The notes under the pieces were generated by a model. That model was not told the DNA's origin. It did not search any database and saw nothing but the letters and a program-made list of their open reading frames with translations. A DNA stretch of 15,596 bases, taken from the NCBI GenBank assembly GCA_025769875.1, contig JAGFNK010001056.1:1-15596 (forward strand). Reading direction: 5' to 3'. This DNA comes from Russula earlei. Taxonomy: Eukaryota; Basidiomycota; Agaricomycetes; Russulales; Russulaceae. Within the stretch, counting starts at the first letter, position 1. Each line of letters begins with the position of its first letter. A program made the translations under genes and the position numbers. Below are positions 1 through 10,597 of this stretch, one piece after another.

Positions 1-295
1 CCCATGTCTCTTCTCCCTTGATTACCTGACTCTCCTAGTATTTAAGGACTGTTAGCTACCGTCTCGAATGCTAGTTTTGCAGTCCCTCCGCTCCCCTCTC
101 CACTTCTTCATGTGCTAATGAAAAAGAATCAATTCTTCGCTCTATAACCTCTTCTCTATTCCCTGACTACCTTCATGTGTGGCGCTTCCCATGCTCACGC
201 CGAGGGACGGCTCTATTCCTGGTCATGTTCGGCCTCTTTTCAGCCCTTGGATCAGGGTCACAAGAACCTCACGTGCCCTGTGGTGGCTCGCTTCA
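1..295 (+). repeat. Element A 5' LTR, 3' portion only
   Basis: The segment aligns with 7761-8056 with about 19 substitutions and small indels. Its right end is set where similarity stops, at the shared end GGCTCGCTTCA (CA terminus); beyond this the two copies differ (TCTGG here, ATATC at the other LTR). Several differences are C/T or G/A at CpG. A weak TATA-like TCTATAA lies near 141-147. The left part of the LTR is outside the window. Confidence 0.88.
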
Positions 296-297
296 TC

Positions 298-311
298 TGG
301 CTGCCCCAGTG
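298..311 (+). other. Candidate primer-binding site of element A
   Basis: The sequence TGGCTGCCCCAGTG starts 2 nt after the LTR end. It begins with TGG, as expected for pairing with the CCA end of a tRNA. I could not match it to a particular tRNA, and found no complementary stretch within element A's own LTR, so A may use ordinary tRNA priming unlike elements B and C. Position and TGG are the only support. Confidence 0.4.
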
Positions 312-389
312 AGGCCTTGATCTGAGTTGATCTGAACCCCCCTGTTCCCATCAATTTTCCTTGTTTTGGTTGCTTCGGCAACCAGTTCT

Positions 390-3110
390 ATGAGCAAGCC
401 TCCCTTGCACATCCCCATCAGAGAACGAGACTTCGTCCGGACCGCTTCAAGAAATCGTGCAGACCATCGCCAGAAAACCTTATTCTGCCCGAAACCACAG
501 CCCCAGTTGCTTCCTCCTCATCTGACTCCTTCTCATTTGTCAATCAACTTCCATCACTCGTATTTCCTTCACCCATTTCCCACCAGATCCCCGGATCCTT
601 TGAGCCGACCTCGGTCCCTTGGTCCACCCTCATCTCACACGCCAATTCCCGCCTTGACCCCCCTAGCGACAGACTCTTCACCACCTTCTCTGACAAGCTC
701 ACCACAGTTGCCGGAACCCCCTGAAGAATCCCCTCAACCTTCCCTTACATTGCCTAACGTATCACCAATCCCAACCACCCTCCCTTTCTAGTTCAGCGTA
801 CTCCACGTCCTCCTCCTCACATCCGGCTCCATCAGTTTCTCAGCCTACTTCCTCCACTGCTATCGTATTACCTGGCACCGCCCGCCTCCTCCTTCTCCGC
901 CACCTTCGATACTTAATCAAGCCCCAGTTCCCCCCACCTACACAAGTACCAGCATCGCCCGCCATCATGGCTAACGTACCAGCCGCTGCTCCAGTCCCAG
1001 TCTTCGTTCCACCACCCATCCCAGTCCAACAACAACCAGCTCAGTTCCAACCAGTACCTCCTATGCCTAACCCAGCCCACGGGCCAGCAGAGATGCCAGG
1101 CTGGCGATCCGACAATGCCCCTCGTTTCGGAGGACAACTCGAGGACTCCCTTGTCGATTTTCTACACGACTTTGAAACCCTTGCCACAGGGCAACGGCCT
1201 TAACAACGCTCAGAAAGTGCAGGCAGTAGCCTGGTATGTCCCACCTACTGTTCGCGACCTTTGGAAAACCTTAGATGGCTACACCACCGGAGACTGGGCC
1301 GTCTTCCGCGATGCCTTAGAAAAGGTCTACCTGGACGTTGGAGCTGCCAGCCACCTTTCGAAGCAAACACTGCAGGATTTTGTCAACACATCCATGCAAA
1401 CTCACATGCACAACAAAGAGGACGTCATTTCCTATTTTCAACAATTCTTGCAGCACAGTAATCCGCTGCGCGCCGCCAACCGCATTACAGATGACGAATG
1501 CAATTCGGAGTTCTTCCAAGGTTTCCACGCCGAAGACCACGATATTCTCGCAAGTAGACTCTTCTCCCTAAAACCTAACCACCCTCCAGAGCGACCATAC
1601 AACCTCGAAGACATATACAAAGCTGCCAGAGGATATTTCTCCAATACCCAATTTTATCGACCCCTACAACGATGACTACGCACCGATGAATATGCGTATG
1701 ACAGTCGCGACTGTGATCGCTGATGTTTCAACGAGCAGCGAGACCGTGACTGGGAAAATTATGGTTGCAACCGCAATCAAAAGTTCTCAGATACTGATCC
1801 TCTCTCAGATCCCTCCCGCGACGACCGCATACCACGTGACACAGCTCGACAGCCGGAATCCATTACAAGAACAGTCCAAATCCCCAACCCCAAGCCCACT
1901 GAAACAGACGAAGACCGAGAGCTCGGAGAATTGATCCGCCGGATGAGTGGAATGACGGTTCGAGACACGGCCTATGTCGCCACTTACACTCAGTGTCTGT
2001 GGCAGTTCCCTGAAATTGCCCAGATCCTACCCAAACCCAAGATTCATTCCCCATCACCCGCTCCATCATCCCATTACTCAGCTGACTCGCTTTGGTCGCA
2101 GACTCCAACTTTCTCATTCGAAACCGCCGTGCAACCGGTGGCGTACGCCTACCAAGCACCCTCGGCCGTGCCCCCCGACCACCAATAGGCAACCATGGCC
2201 GTTCCAGCCCAATGTTGCGCCTCAGGTACCTTTGAACGCCTCCGATGACCCGAACACCTTCTTCTGGACGCGTGCACGACCCGACGGCTGCGCCTTCTGT
2301 AACCAAGCAGGGCACCGAGTCAAATTGTGCGCCGCAGCAGAGGAGTATGTGCGCACCGGGCACGCTGTCCTTCGTAACAGCCACATCCACCTCCCGAACG
2401 GCAAGCCAGTACCTAATGACGGTTCCGGCCAAGGAATTCAGGCCAGCATTGATGCCTGGATCGCAGCACACCCCCCGACCGTCGCCGCCGCTCCACCAAC
2501 GGCATTCATCCGCGAAATGCCGCCGCACGCAACCCTGGCCTTTGAGACTCGGAGTGCGCCCACCATCCGCTTTTCAGAGCTAACAAATTCTCCCCCTACA
2601 CAGGACTCGTCTAAGGACGGATCCGATGATGAAGCTGATTCTGAGGACGACCCCGCCAACATATTTCAGGTTCTCGTGGTGCAAAAGAAGAAATGTCTCG
2701 CAAAGCCCTCAAAGTTACCGGAGGCAAATCCCATGACTGAACCCGAACCGACAGCCATGCCAGTCCTGCCTCCCACAGTGAACAGGCCTCCAACCCCCCT
2801 AGCCTTTCCTGTCAAAAGGGTAGAAAAGCCCACGGCTCCACACATCAAACCTCCCAAGTCCGCTCCTCAATACCGCAATCTCTCAGCCACCATGGACCAA
2901 CAGCTCATCGACGAGCTCTTGGCGTGGCTCCTCGAGGGCAAACTATCGCATACTACCCCCACTCATGTTTTAGCGGCTAGTCCTTCAATTCGCAAAGACA
3001 TGGCAGACCTCCTTAAAGTTCGCTGCGTAGAGGCGGGCTGCTGCGAGCTGACCCACAACGTGGAACACCAGTCCGCTCCATTCGCCTCTCCCCTTCAGAT
3101 TACACCGTTT
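390..3110 (+). pseudogene. Element A Gag region (capsid, CCHC nucleocapsid and linker), broken by frameshifts
   Basis: This is the structural part of a Gag-Pol polyprotein, which would package the element RNA. An ATG at 390 opens a Pro/Ser-rich N-terminal part whose reading shifts frame more than once before about 960. From 967 (MANVPAAAP) the frame is 1, switching to frame 2 near 1185-1195; frame 2 carries a capsid-like segment to about 2165. A further shift at the CCCCCC run near 2170 leads to frame 3, which holds the knuckle C-x2-C-x4-H-x4-C at 2289-2330, then an acidic and Pro-rich linker (SDDEADSEDDP). In-frame TGA codons sit at 1673 and 1721. The stretch of the long frame-3 ORF before about 2170 is out of frame and not real Gag. 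Frame 3 continues without a stop into the protease, so Gag and Pol were probably one polyprotein. Exact boundaries are approximate. Confidence 0.75.
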
Positions 3111-3570
3111 ACCGCTCCAGAACCAGAGTATTCCCTCCCTCTCCAGGAAGTCGATATCACGTTTACTACAGACATCTCCGAGCCAGGGGTAATCGATCCT
3201 GGTTTGCAGATCGTGGTCATCAGACAGGATTTAGCTTGCGAAATCAACGCCCGGATCAATTACGGGCAACACCTCGTGATGGAGAGCGCCAATGGGCTCA
3301 CTAGTTGGACAGTTGGCTCCACAGAGAACCTCCCCATGCGGATCGGGGACATATCCTTCACCCTTCATGCTTATGTTGTTGAACACGCACCCATGCGCCT
3401 ATTGCTTGGCTGCCTGTTCCAACAACGCCTCCTTAGTCGACTCGAGGACTTCCCCAATGGGAAAGTTGAGCTATCGATTTGCGATCCGCACGACCCTTCA
3501 CGCCATGTCATCATACCCTCCAGGCCCTGCCGGTCACACGATGGAAGCATCAGGGTCATCTCAGGGCCCA
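3111..3570 (+). pseudogene. Element A retropepsin-like aspartic protease, altered active-site triplet
   Basis: A retroviral-type protease would cut the Gag-Pol polyprotein. The segment reads GVIDPGLQIVVIRQDL, where the usual active site is Asp-Ser/Thr-Gly followed by a hydrophobic strand. Here the triplet is Asp-Pro-Gly (GAT CCT GGT at 3195-3203): the catalytic Asp remains but Ser is replaced by Pro, one base from TCT. About 67 residues later comes LLLGCLF, matching the conserved hydrophobic-Leu-Gly strand. It lies in frame 3 between the Gag linker and the RT N-terminus. Family assignment rests on position and these two motifs. The Ser-to-Pro change fits general decay of this copy. Confidence 0.65.
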
Positions 3571-3799
3571 TGAGTTACATCCTCCTGGTTTCAAACGCTC
3601 ATAACACTCCCTCCCTGCTAATCATCAGTTCACCATCCCCGCCTGACCCTGACGAACGTGCCCTTGCGGCCGCCTACAAGAAAGTCGCCAGGAAAGTACG
3701 CCCCGTCCCCACCTCCTTGCCCGAAGACTGCCGCAACGTTCGCCGTATCCCCGAGGACCCCCTCCTTTCCCTTTCTCCGCTTCCAACCACACCTCCCAA

Positions 3800-5340
3800 C
3801 TTTGAACCTGGAGCACGTCTCATGAGCGAATGCCTTGATGAGCTGGACCTTAACAGGTTCGATTTCCTTTGGTCAGAGGAACTGAAGCTCTTGCAGCACA
3901 TCCTCCAAGTTAATGAGTTTGGCCTCGCCTGGACCAAGGACGAGAAAGGCAGGTTTTGGGACGATTACTTTACACCCATAAAAATCCCCATGGTCGAACA
4001 CATTCCATGGGCACACAAGAACATTCCCATCCCACCAGGCATCCTTAGCGATGTCATCAAAATTTTCAAGGACAAACTCATGGCTGGAGTTTACAAACAC
4101 TCCGACATGTCCTACCACTCCGCCTTCTTTTGCGTCAAAAGAAGAATGGCGCCCTGTGCCTCGTCCACGACTTACAGCCACTTAATGCGGTTACCATCCA
4201 TAACTCAGGCGTGCCCCCACTGACTGACCAGTTCATTGAATCGATGGCAGGCCACTCGTGCTACACAATGCTTGACCTGTTCATCAGTTACGACCACCGC
4301 ATGCTTGACGTCGCTTCGCGCGATTATACCACCATCCAGTCTCCCATAGGTGCCTTGAGACTGACTTGCTTACCACAAGGTTGGACCAACGCCGGCGCAA
4401 TCTTCCACGAAGATGTGACCTTCATTCTCGAGCCCGAGATTCCCCATACCACCTGGCCCTACATGGACGACTGCAGCATCAAGGGGCTGGTTTCGCGCTT
4501 CGAGAACCCTGGTGGTGGCTTCACCACGATCCCCGAGAACCCAGGGATCCGTCTTTTTATCTGGCAGCACCTTAATGACATTCACAGGATTCTTCACTGA
4601 CTCCGAGCCACCAGAGCCACTGTGTCCGCCAAGAAACTCTTTGTTGCGGTGCCCGAAGTCGTCACACTCGGGCACAAATGCACCTACGAGGGCTGCGTGC
4701 CCGACGATTCCAAAATCTCCAAGATCTGCAACTGGCTGCCGTGCAAAACCCTGAGCAACATACGCGCGTTCCTAGGCACGGCCGGGTACATGCGGATTTG
4801 GATCCACAATTATGCCACCATTGCAAGACCCCTCATTCATCTTACCTGCAAAGGAATCGCCTTCAACTGGCAGGAGGAGCATGCCGAGGCCATGCGCCTC
4901 ATTAAAGAAGCTATCATTATGTCCCCAGCCTTAATTTCCATCAATTACTCTGCTAACCTCGCCGTTTACCTCGCAACTGACTCATCTTGGAGAGGAGTTG
5001 GGTGGATCCTCGCCCAGGACTGTCCGGACGGCCAACGAAGACCCGTGCACTTCAGTTCCATTGCCTGGAACGAGCACGAGAGCAGATACTCCCAGGCGAA
5101 ACTCAAGCTTTATGGCTTATTCCACGCGCTGCGCTTCCACCTCGTAGGCATACCGCGACTCGTCGTCGAAATGGATGCACAATTCATTCGCGGCATGCTC
5201 AAGAATCCCGATGTCCAACCAAACGCCGCGGTCAATCGCTGGATTGCCGCCATCAAGCTCTTCGACTTCGACCTAGCCCACATCCCTGCATCCAAACATT
5301 ACGGGCCCGACGGCTTGTCGCAACGTGAGCCCGCCAGCGA
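3800..5340 (+). pseudogene. Element A reverse transcriptase and RNase H, frameshifted and stop-interrupted
   Basis: The RT would copy element RNA into DNA and RNase H would remove the RNA strand. Frame 3 carries the RT N-terminus (AHKNIPIPPGI, then GVYKHSDMSYHSAFF) to about 4135. A one-base loss in the A-run near 4137 (GTCAAAAGAAG) moves the reading to frame 2, giving LVHDLQPLNAVTI, YTMLDLFISYDHR (first catalytic Asp), LPQGWTNAG and the YMDD active site at 4460-4471. An in-frame TGA at 4598-4600 interrupts the thumb (HRIL-type helix then SAKKLF, LGHKC); Arg is expected there. The connection has FLGTAGYMRIWI. RNase H shows TDSSWRGVGW (Asp 4979-4981), the segment AKLKLYGL where the usual Glu is Lys (AAG 5105-5107), VEMDAQF and a late GPDGLSQ Asp. 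All domains are recognisable but the enzyme cannot be made intact. Confidence 0.85.
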
Positions 5341-5589
5341 CGAAGACGAAGAAGACAATACGGAGGAGTGGATAGACAGGGCTCTGTCCCTTGGAGTTTG
5401 GCCCAGCAGCTGGACACAGGGGCACCCCTCCCAGCTAGCTCCCTTCACGGTATGGGCTCTCAGCAAAAACTTGTCCACCACGAATCCACGAGCTGACACT
5501 ACCACCATCCCCACGAGCGAGAAATCGCGCAAAGCAGACGACGCCATCGAGTCTGTTCAACAATACCTATCCACTCTCCAAATTCCCGA

Positions 5590-6889
5590 CAATCTCGATG
5601 ACGCAGCTACCGCCTGCCTTCTCAGACAGGCGAAGCACTTTATTCTCTCTGACGGTCGACTCTGGCGCTCGCAGTACCAAGGTCGCCACCAGTTATACAT
5701 CGCACCCGCCCAATGCCCTCCCCTCCTTCATGACGCTCATGATGGCCTTGGCCACAAAGGAGTCTATTCCACGTGACATGCCTTGCTGGACCATTTTTGG
5801 TGGCCATCCCTCGAGCAGGATGTCAGGTGGTACGTCAATACCTGCCACCAGTGCCAGATCTGCCAAACTACAAAGCTACATATTCCACCTACCGTCTCCC
5901 CCCCCGCTCCCCTCTTTCGTAAACTCTATGTGGACACGATGATCATGCCTCGTGCATCCAGGTATCAGTACATCACACAGGTGCGCTGTTCGCTCACCGC
6001 ATGGCCGGAGTGGCATGCCTTACGCATGGAGACCGGACGTACCCTGGGCTCCTTTTTGTTCGAAGAAGTTCTGTGCCGATGGGGAGCAGTAGAGGAGATC
6101 GTGTCAGACAATGGCACACCTTACATTGCAGCGCTCGACTGGCTCTCGGACAGGTACGGAGTACACCACATTTGCATCTCGACTTACAACTCTTGCGCCA
6201 ACGGCGTTGTCGAGTGACAGCACCGTACCATTTGAGAAGCCCTAGTCAAAGCATGCAAAGGCGATATGTCCAAATGGCCCACACACGCACCTCACGTGTT
6301 CTGGGCTGATCGCGCCACCATACGTAAGTCCACAGGACACTCCCCCTTCTACATGGCGCATGGAGTCGAGCCCCTTCTTCCCTTCGACATCACACTGGCT
6401 ACCTTCCTCATACCCAAACTCACAAAGCCCATGAGCACCGCCAACCTCATTGCGACACGTGCCTGTCAGCTGGAAATGTGTGAAGCTGACCTAGCTGCTA
6501 TCCACGAGAAGGTGCTCAAGAGTCGACTAGCTTTGGTTCGACAATTCGAGCAGGAGTTCCAGAACTCCATCCTCTCCTATGAGTTCGAGCTTGGAGACTT
6601 GGTATTGGTGCGGAGCGCAGGTTCGGACGCGGCGATGAAGAACAAGACCAGGCCTCGCTACTTCGGGCCTATGGTCGTGATCAAGAGGACTCAATGTGGC
6701 GCATATCGCTTAGCGGAGCTGGACGGAGCAGTATCAAAATTGTGCTACACCGCATTTTGCGTGATCCCTTATTTTGCACGCTCATCATCTTCCATCCCAG
6801 TCACGCAAATTTTGGAGCCAAAGGCCATTCACGACAACAACACTGCAGACGCAGACGATGACAACAATTTTATTCAAAGCAAAGATTGA
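5590..6889 (+). pseudogene. Element A integrase with GPY/F-like C-terminus, interrupted by three TGA codons
   Basis: The integrase would join element DNA to the genome. In frame 2 there is an HHCC zinc finger (HDGLGHKG, then CHQCQIC), the catalytic core Asp at 5933-5935 (YVDTM) and 6107-6109 (SDNGTPY), and Glu at 6212-6214 (GVVE), with D-to-E spacing close to the family's D,D-35-E. The C-terminal part has GDLVLVR and RYFGPMVVIKR, a GPY/F-type module; no chromodomain follows. Stops occur at 5774-5776 (in the zinc finger), 6215-6217 (right after the catalytic Glu) and 6233-6235. Conserved context (VE-R-QHRTI-R-EAL) shows Arg codons CGA became TGA. The frame otherwise runs unbroken to a natural TGA at 6887-6889. 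Confidence 0.87.
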
Positions 6890-6910
6890 CCGGGGATGGT
6901 CAAATCTTTA

Positions 6911-6923
6911 ACCCCCCGGGAGG
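6911..6923 (+). other. Candidate polypurine tract of element A
   Basis: The bases ACCCCCCGGGAGG immediately precede the TGTAAGG that starts the 3' LTR. Only the CGGGAGG end is purine-rich, so the tract is short. It is placed by its position just upstream of the LTR, where plus-strand priming occurs. Confidence 0.35.
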
Positions 6924-8056
6924 TGTAAGGTGGGTGAGTCCGCTGACCCGATAACTCACGTGACATGTACCAGCACCTTGCACCTCCTGCACCTCTCGTC
7001 CTCACTCTCTCTCTCTCGTCCTTCATCCCTCGTCCCACTCTTTCCAACTATCGTCACTCCTTTCCCCTCTTACTCTCTCAATCTCACGATCCCCTCTCAA
7101 CGTCATCCCCTCGCGTTGCCCACACTACCTCAGAACAGCGACAACGGCTCAGTTCAATCACCTCCGACGTCACTCACCTCGCCGCACAACGCCTCCCCCG
7201 TCGGTCTTGGAGTCGGAGCTCGGCTCCTCCAAGCACCAACCGACAGCACGACATCATCACCATTCACTTGCGTCTCGCCCTCCTTTGTTCCCATTCCATC
7301 CCCTCTGCCACTAGTCTCCTCCACCTGCGTCACTTCTCCCTTTTCCTCGTCATTATGATCTCGCCCCTCATCGAACCCCTTTCATCGGGTTCTCGCTCCT
7401 CTGCAAAAGGCTATGAATCCTTCCCCTCACCCCCACCTCGCGTCTATGCACGGACCACTATGACGCGTCGACCTTCGTCATCATCGCTCTACCTGAGGGC
7501 ATGCTGCCCATAGCGTCTTGCCCCTTCGTCATCGCCTCGCCGCCCCATGCTCATGGACTCGCAGTTGGAGGGATAGGACATTGGTACTCTCTTGACTGGT
7601 TTACTATACTGCTATGAATTCCCACCCCATCTCGTTTACTTACACTCCGATTCCATTCAACACTTACCTCGTTTCCCTTAGCGTAGATTGTCATACATGT
7701 TCCGGCCTTTGTTCCATCAACGTCATAACTCGCCCACTCTCGTCTCATCTTGTCTCATGTCCCATGTCTCTTGCTCCCTTGATTACCTGACTTCTCCTAG
7801 TATTGAAGGACTGTTAGCTACAGTCTCGAATGCTAGTTTTGCAGTCCTCCGCTCCCCTCTCCACTTCTTCATGTGCTAAGGAAAAAGAATCAATTCTTCG
7901 CTCTATAACCTCTTCTCTATTCCCTGACTAACCTTTGCGAGCGGCGCTTCCCATGCTCACGCCGAGGGATGGCTCTATTCCTGGTCACATTCGGCCTCCT
8001 TTCAGCCCTTGGATCAGGTCACAAGAACCTCGCGTGCCCCGTGGTGGCTCGCTTCA
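6924..8056 (+). repeat. Element A 3' LTR, complete, 1133 bp
   Basis: It starts TGTAAGG after a short G-rich tract and ends GGCTCGCTTCA; the last 296 bp match window bases 1-295. The start is inferred from TG and position, since the matching 5' end lies outside the window. It is pyrimidine-rich on this strand (runs such as CTCTCTCTCTCG near 7007-7018), producing several open frames (for example 6930-7358 and 6965-7513) of low-complexity Ser/Pro/Leu sequence that I do not regard as genes. The five bases after the end, ATATC (8057-8061), are the candidate target-site duplication. Confidence 0.82.
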
Positions 8057-9807
8057 ATATCCCATTGATCTATGGATGGACCACAATAATTTGACATACT
8101 TCATGACAAAACAAAAACTCACGCGACGACAAGCCCAATGGGCACTTCTTCTCAGCAATTTTGACTTTACCATCACCCATCACCCAGGAACTATGAACAA
8201 AGCAGATGGTCTGTCCAGGCAGCCAGACTTTAAAGAGGGGATACAAAATGAAAACGATGGAAAGGTGCTCCTAGATGACAAATATTTTAAAATTAGAGCA
8301 ACACGCACCTCTACTACAGAACCAATCGGTGACCAAGAACTTCGACAACAACTGCAATCTAGCAAAGACTATGACCCAGAAGTATCTAACGCATTAGCAA
8401 TCATTATAAAGAGTGGACCAAGACGATTATCCAAAGGCTTACAAGACTGGAACCTCGAAGATGGACTAATATTATTTAAAGGAAAAGTCTATGTCCCAAA
8501 CAATGACACCCTACGAAAGAAAATTCTGAAACTACATCATGACTCCCTCGCCACTGGGCATCCTGGCAAATGGAAAACTTACAAACTAATCAGTCGAAAC
8601 TATTGGTGGCCAGGAATGCTAACCTATGTCAAAAGTTATGTAGATGGTTGCGCAATTTGCCAAAGCACAAAGAACTGCCCAAAGACAGAAACACCCCTCG
8701 TACCAATTACACCAGCTGGAGAAGTATGGAAAAGCATTACCATGGACTTTATTATGGACCTACCAATTTCACAAGGCTTTGACAGCCTCCTAGTCGTGGT
8801 AGATCGATTCAGCAAAGCAATAATCATTACCCCTTGCCACAAGACAATCACAGCAGACGAGACAGCAACACTAATCATGAACAATGTCTGGAGAAGAATA
8901 GGCCTCCCAACACAAATAATATCAGACAGAGGCCCTCAATTCACAGCAAAAGTTACTCAAGAACTATGGAAGAAGTTAAATGTCAAGATATTGTTGAGCA
9001 CAGCATATCACCCACAGACAGATGGAGAAACAGAACGAGTTAACCAAGAACTAGAACAATACCTACGAATATTTTGCAACCACCAAGCAGACAATTGGGC
9101 AGAACTAATTCCCTTCATGGAGTTTGCACATAATGCCAGACAACACAGCGCTACGAACAAACCCCCTTTTGAGGTCTGGTATGGCTTTAACCCAACATTT
9201 GCTCCACCCCTTGCCTTTACATCAAAGTTCCCTTCAATCCAAGAAAGACTATGAGACTAAACCAGCTCAGAGAAGAAGTAGCTGCCTCCCTGAACCAAGC
9301 AACTGAGATCATGAAGCAATCAGGACCTCAATCCTCCACATTTCATTTTAAAGAAGGGGAATAAGTATGGTTGGAGGCCACAAATCTACAAACCACTCAC
9401 CCAAAAGCAAACTAGCCCCTCGACACTATGGACCATTCAAAGTCATCACTGCCTATCTAGTAAATGTTCATCTCGAACTACCAAAGTCCTGGAAGATACA
9501 CCCAGTTTTTCACCACTCTCTGATCAAACCTTATAAAGAAACCATTGCCCACAGCCCTAACTTCTCTAATCCACCACCGGTACTAGTTGAAGGAGAAGAA
9601 CAATATGAGGTAGAACAGATCTTAAACTCTCGGCTCTCCCCAAATCGCAAAGGGATCCAATACCTAGTTAAATGGAAAGGGTACACTGCCACAGAAAATA
9701 CTTGGGAACCAGCATCTAACCTATCAAAAGCGCAATTACTTGTTAAAGACTTCCATCAGAAATATCCGAAAGCGCTTAAAATGATTCCCACCAGGAGTAA
9801 CCCCTAA
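8057..9807 (+). pseudogene. Element B1 Pol fragment: RNase H end, integrase and chromodomain
   Basis: This is the C-terminal part of a chromovirus Pol. Reading starts with the end of RNase H (DLWMDHNNLTYF, KLTRRQAQWALLL, KADGLSRQ), then an HHCC finger (H-x-H type near 8536-8565 and CAIC near 8650) and a complete catalytic core: Asp 8745-8747 (MDF), Asp 8925-8927 (SDRGPQF) and Glu 9033-9035 (GETERVN), giving D,D-35-E. A TGA at 9252-9254 marks a frameshift; the reading resumes in frame 2 from 9251, meets TAA at 9362-9364, then shifts again near 9400 to the frame starting at 9367. That part has RHYGPFKV (GPY/F) and a chromodomain at about 9604-9770, with cage aromatics in QYEVE, KWKGY (Trp, Tyr) and TWEP. 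In this class the chromodomain directs insertion to particular chromatin. The open frame extends left into A's LTR, but that is a chance fusion. Confidence 0.9.
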
Positions 9808-10054
9808 ACCAACAAGTCTCATCATGACCTCTGTTGACAACTATCTTTATCCTTGTTACCAACGAACTTTTCAGAGAACCCCTGCGATCACATGCACTCA
9901 ATCGACCACAGCTATCCCCAAAGCAATCCATAGAACAAGAGAGAACTCCCCACGAACAAACAGACTTCGACTTTTCATATGCAAACTACTCCACCTTCCA
10001 AAGAAACAAGTCCCTACCATTGCAGGAGCAACAAGTCTATAAAGAGGGGATGAA
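9808..10054 (+). other. Element B1 3' untranslated segment and polypurine tract
   Basis: These 247 bases lie between the Pol stop and the LTR. An open frame (9834-10205) crosses them into the LTR, but it resembles nothing I know and I do not call it a gene. At 10041-10050 the purine run AAAGAGGGGA, followed by TGAA, precedes the LTR start TGTTAC. This is the expected polypurine tract for plus-strand priming. No other structure was seen. Confidence 0.7.
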
Positions 10055-10318
10055 TGTTACAAACCAAGGCCAGGTCCTGGCCATAGATGGTCCTATTTCA
10101 CTCAAGAGAGACCTCTCTCATTTTGCATTACCAACTCCCTTCCATTTTCTGGGCTATCCCTCCTGCAGTGCAAGCTATCACTATTGCAAAGGCACTATAA
10201 CATGACCAGGCACCCGTTTCCTAATCTGGTAATCATCGTGTGGCAGCCACATGGTCACCCAGCCACCAGGAACCCGAAACAGTGGCACAAACTCTTAGAA
10301 ACTGTTGCATAACTCATC

Positions 10319-10419
10319 TGATGTCATCAAGGCTCCAATGACATCATGGCTGACTGAGCGACTCCACAGTGACCTCATAGGCTCACTAAGCACTCCACAG
10401 TGACATCATAATGATGTCA
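10319..10419 (+). promoter_or_regulatory. CRE/ATF-like site cluster in the B1 LTR
   Basis: Five TGAC/TGAT-type octamers occur in about 100 bp: TGATGTCA (10319-10326), TGACATCA (10339-10346), TGACCTCA (10370-10377), TGACATCA (10401-10408) and TGATGTCA (10412-10419). The last two form a perfect 19-bp palindrome with a TAA centre. They resemble the TGACGTCA site of bZIP/ATF factors. The cluster lies upstream of the LTR TATA box, as an enhancer would. Binding is inferred, not shown. Confidence 0.55.
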
Positions 10420-10555
10420 TCACTCCACAATGATCAGTAATGCGCTCAGTAAGCCTGAAACTTGACACAAGCGAGTTTATGCCTCTATAGTCCTATTGGA
10501 TGGTACCAAAGAGTCTAGAATAGTCCCAGTTCTTTGTAATCGACCCTGTACACTG

Positions 10556-10597
10556 TATATAAGCCCCAATGAAGTATGGCAGTCGTCAGACTGTCCA
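10556..10597 (+). promoter_or_regulatory. B1 LTR core promoter and predicted transcript 5' end
   Basis: A TATATAAG box at 10556-10563 is followed 32 nt after its first base by AGACTGTCCA (10588-10597). That decamer is complementary to the primer site after the sister LTR (11830-11839). If priming is of Tf1 type, the transcript should begin at or next to 10588. Confidence 0.6.

Larger units (their letters stand above)
1..8056 (+). mobile_element. Element A: decayed Ty3/gypsy LTR retrotransposon, inserted into element B1
   Basis: The element is bounded by direct repeats: bases 1-295 match 7761-8056. The internal region encodes, in order, Gag with a CCHC knuckle, retropepsin-like protease, reverse transcriptase (YMDD), RNase H and integrase. 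RT before integrase is the Ty3/gypsy order. No chromodomain is seen; the C-terminus holds a GPY/F-like segment. By eye the visible LTR parts differ at about 19 positions in about 295 bp, so the insertion is not recent. The coding region needs at least three frameshifts and passes six in-frame TGA codons, so it is non-autonomous. The 5' LTR is cut by the window edge; with a 1133-bp 3' LTR, about 840 bp should lie to the left. Confidence 0.9.

Noticed and set aside
298..311. Naming the tRNA primer of element A
   Set aside because: TGG start fits a tRNA primer, but I could not match the rest to a specific fungal tRNA with confidence.
1974..2169. First part of the long frame-3 ORF beginning at 1974
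   Set aside because: The coding-like reading here is frame 2; frame 3 becomes real only after the shift near 2170, so the apparent start at 1974 is not genuine.
1863..2528. 221-residue open frame on the minus strand
   Set aside because: Shadow of element A gag on the other strand, with no domain; the plus strand carries the recognisable knuckle.
6930..7513. Two overlapping open frames of 142 and 182 residues in element A's 3' LTR
   Set aside because: Pyrimidine-rich low-complexity sequence inside an LTR; no motif. The two frames overlap each other.
9834..10205. 123-residue frame after the B1 chromodomain
   Set aside because: Runs into the LTR, has no known motif, and follows the expected end of Pol; composition is unremarkable.
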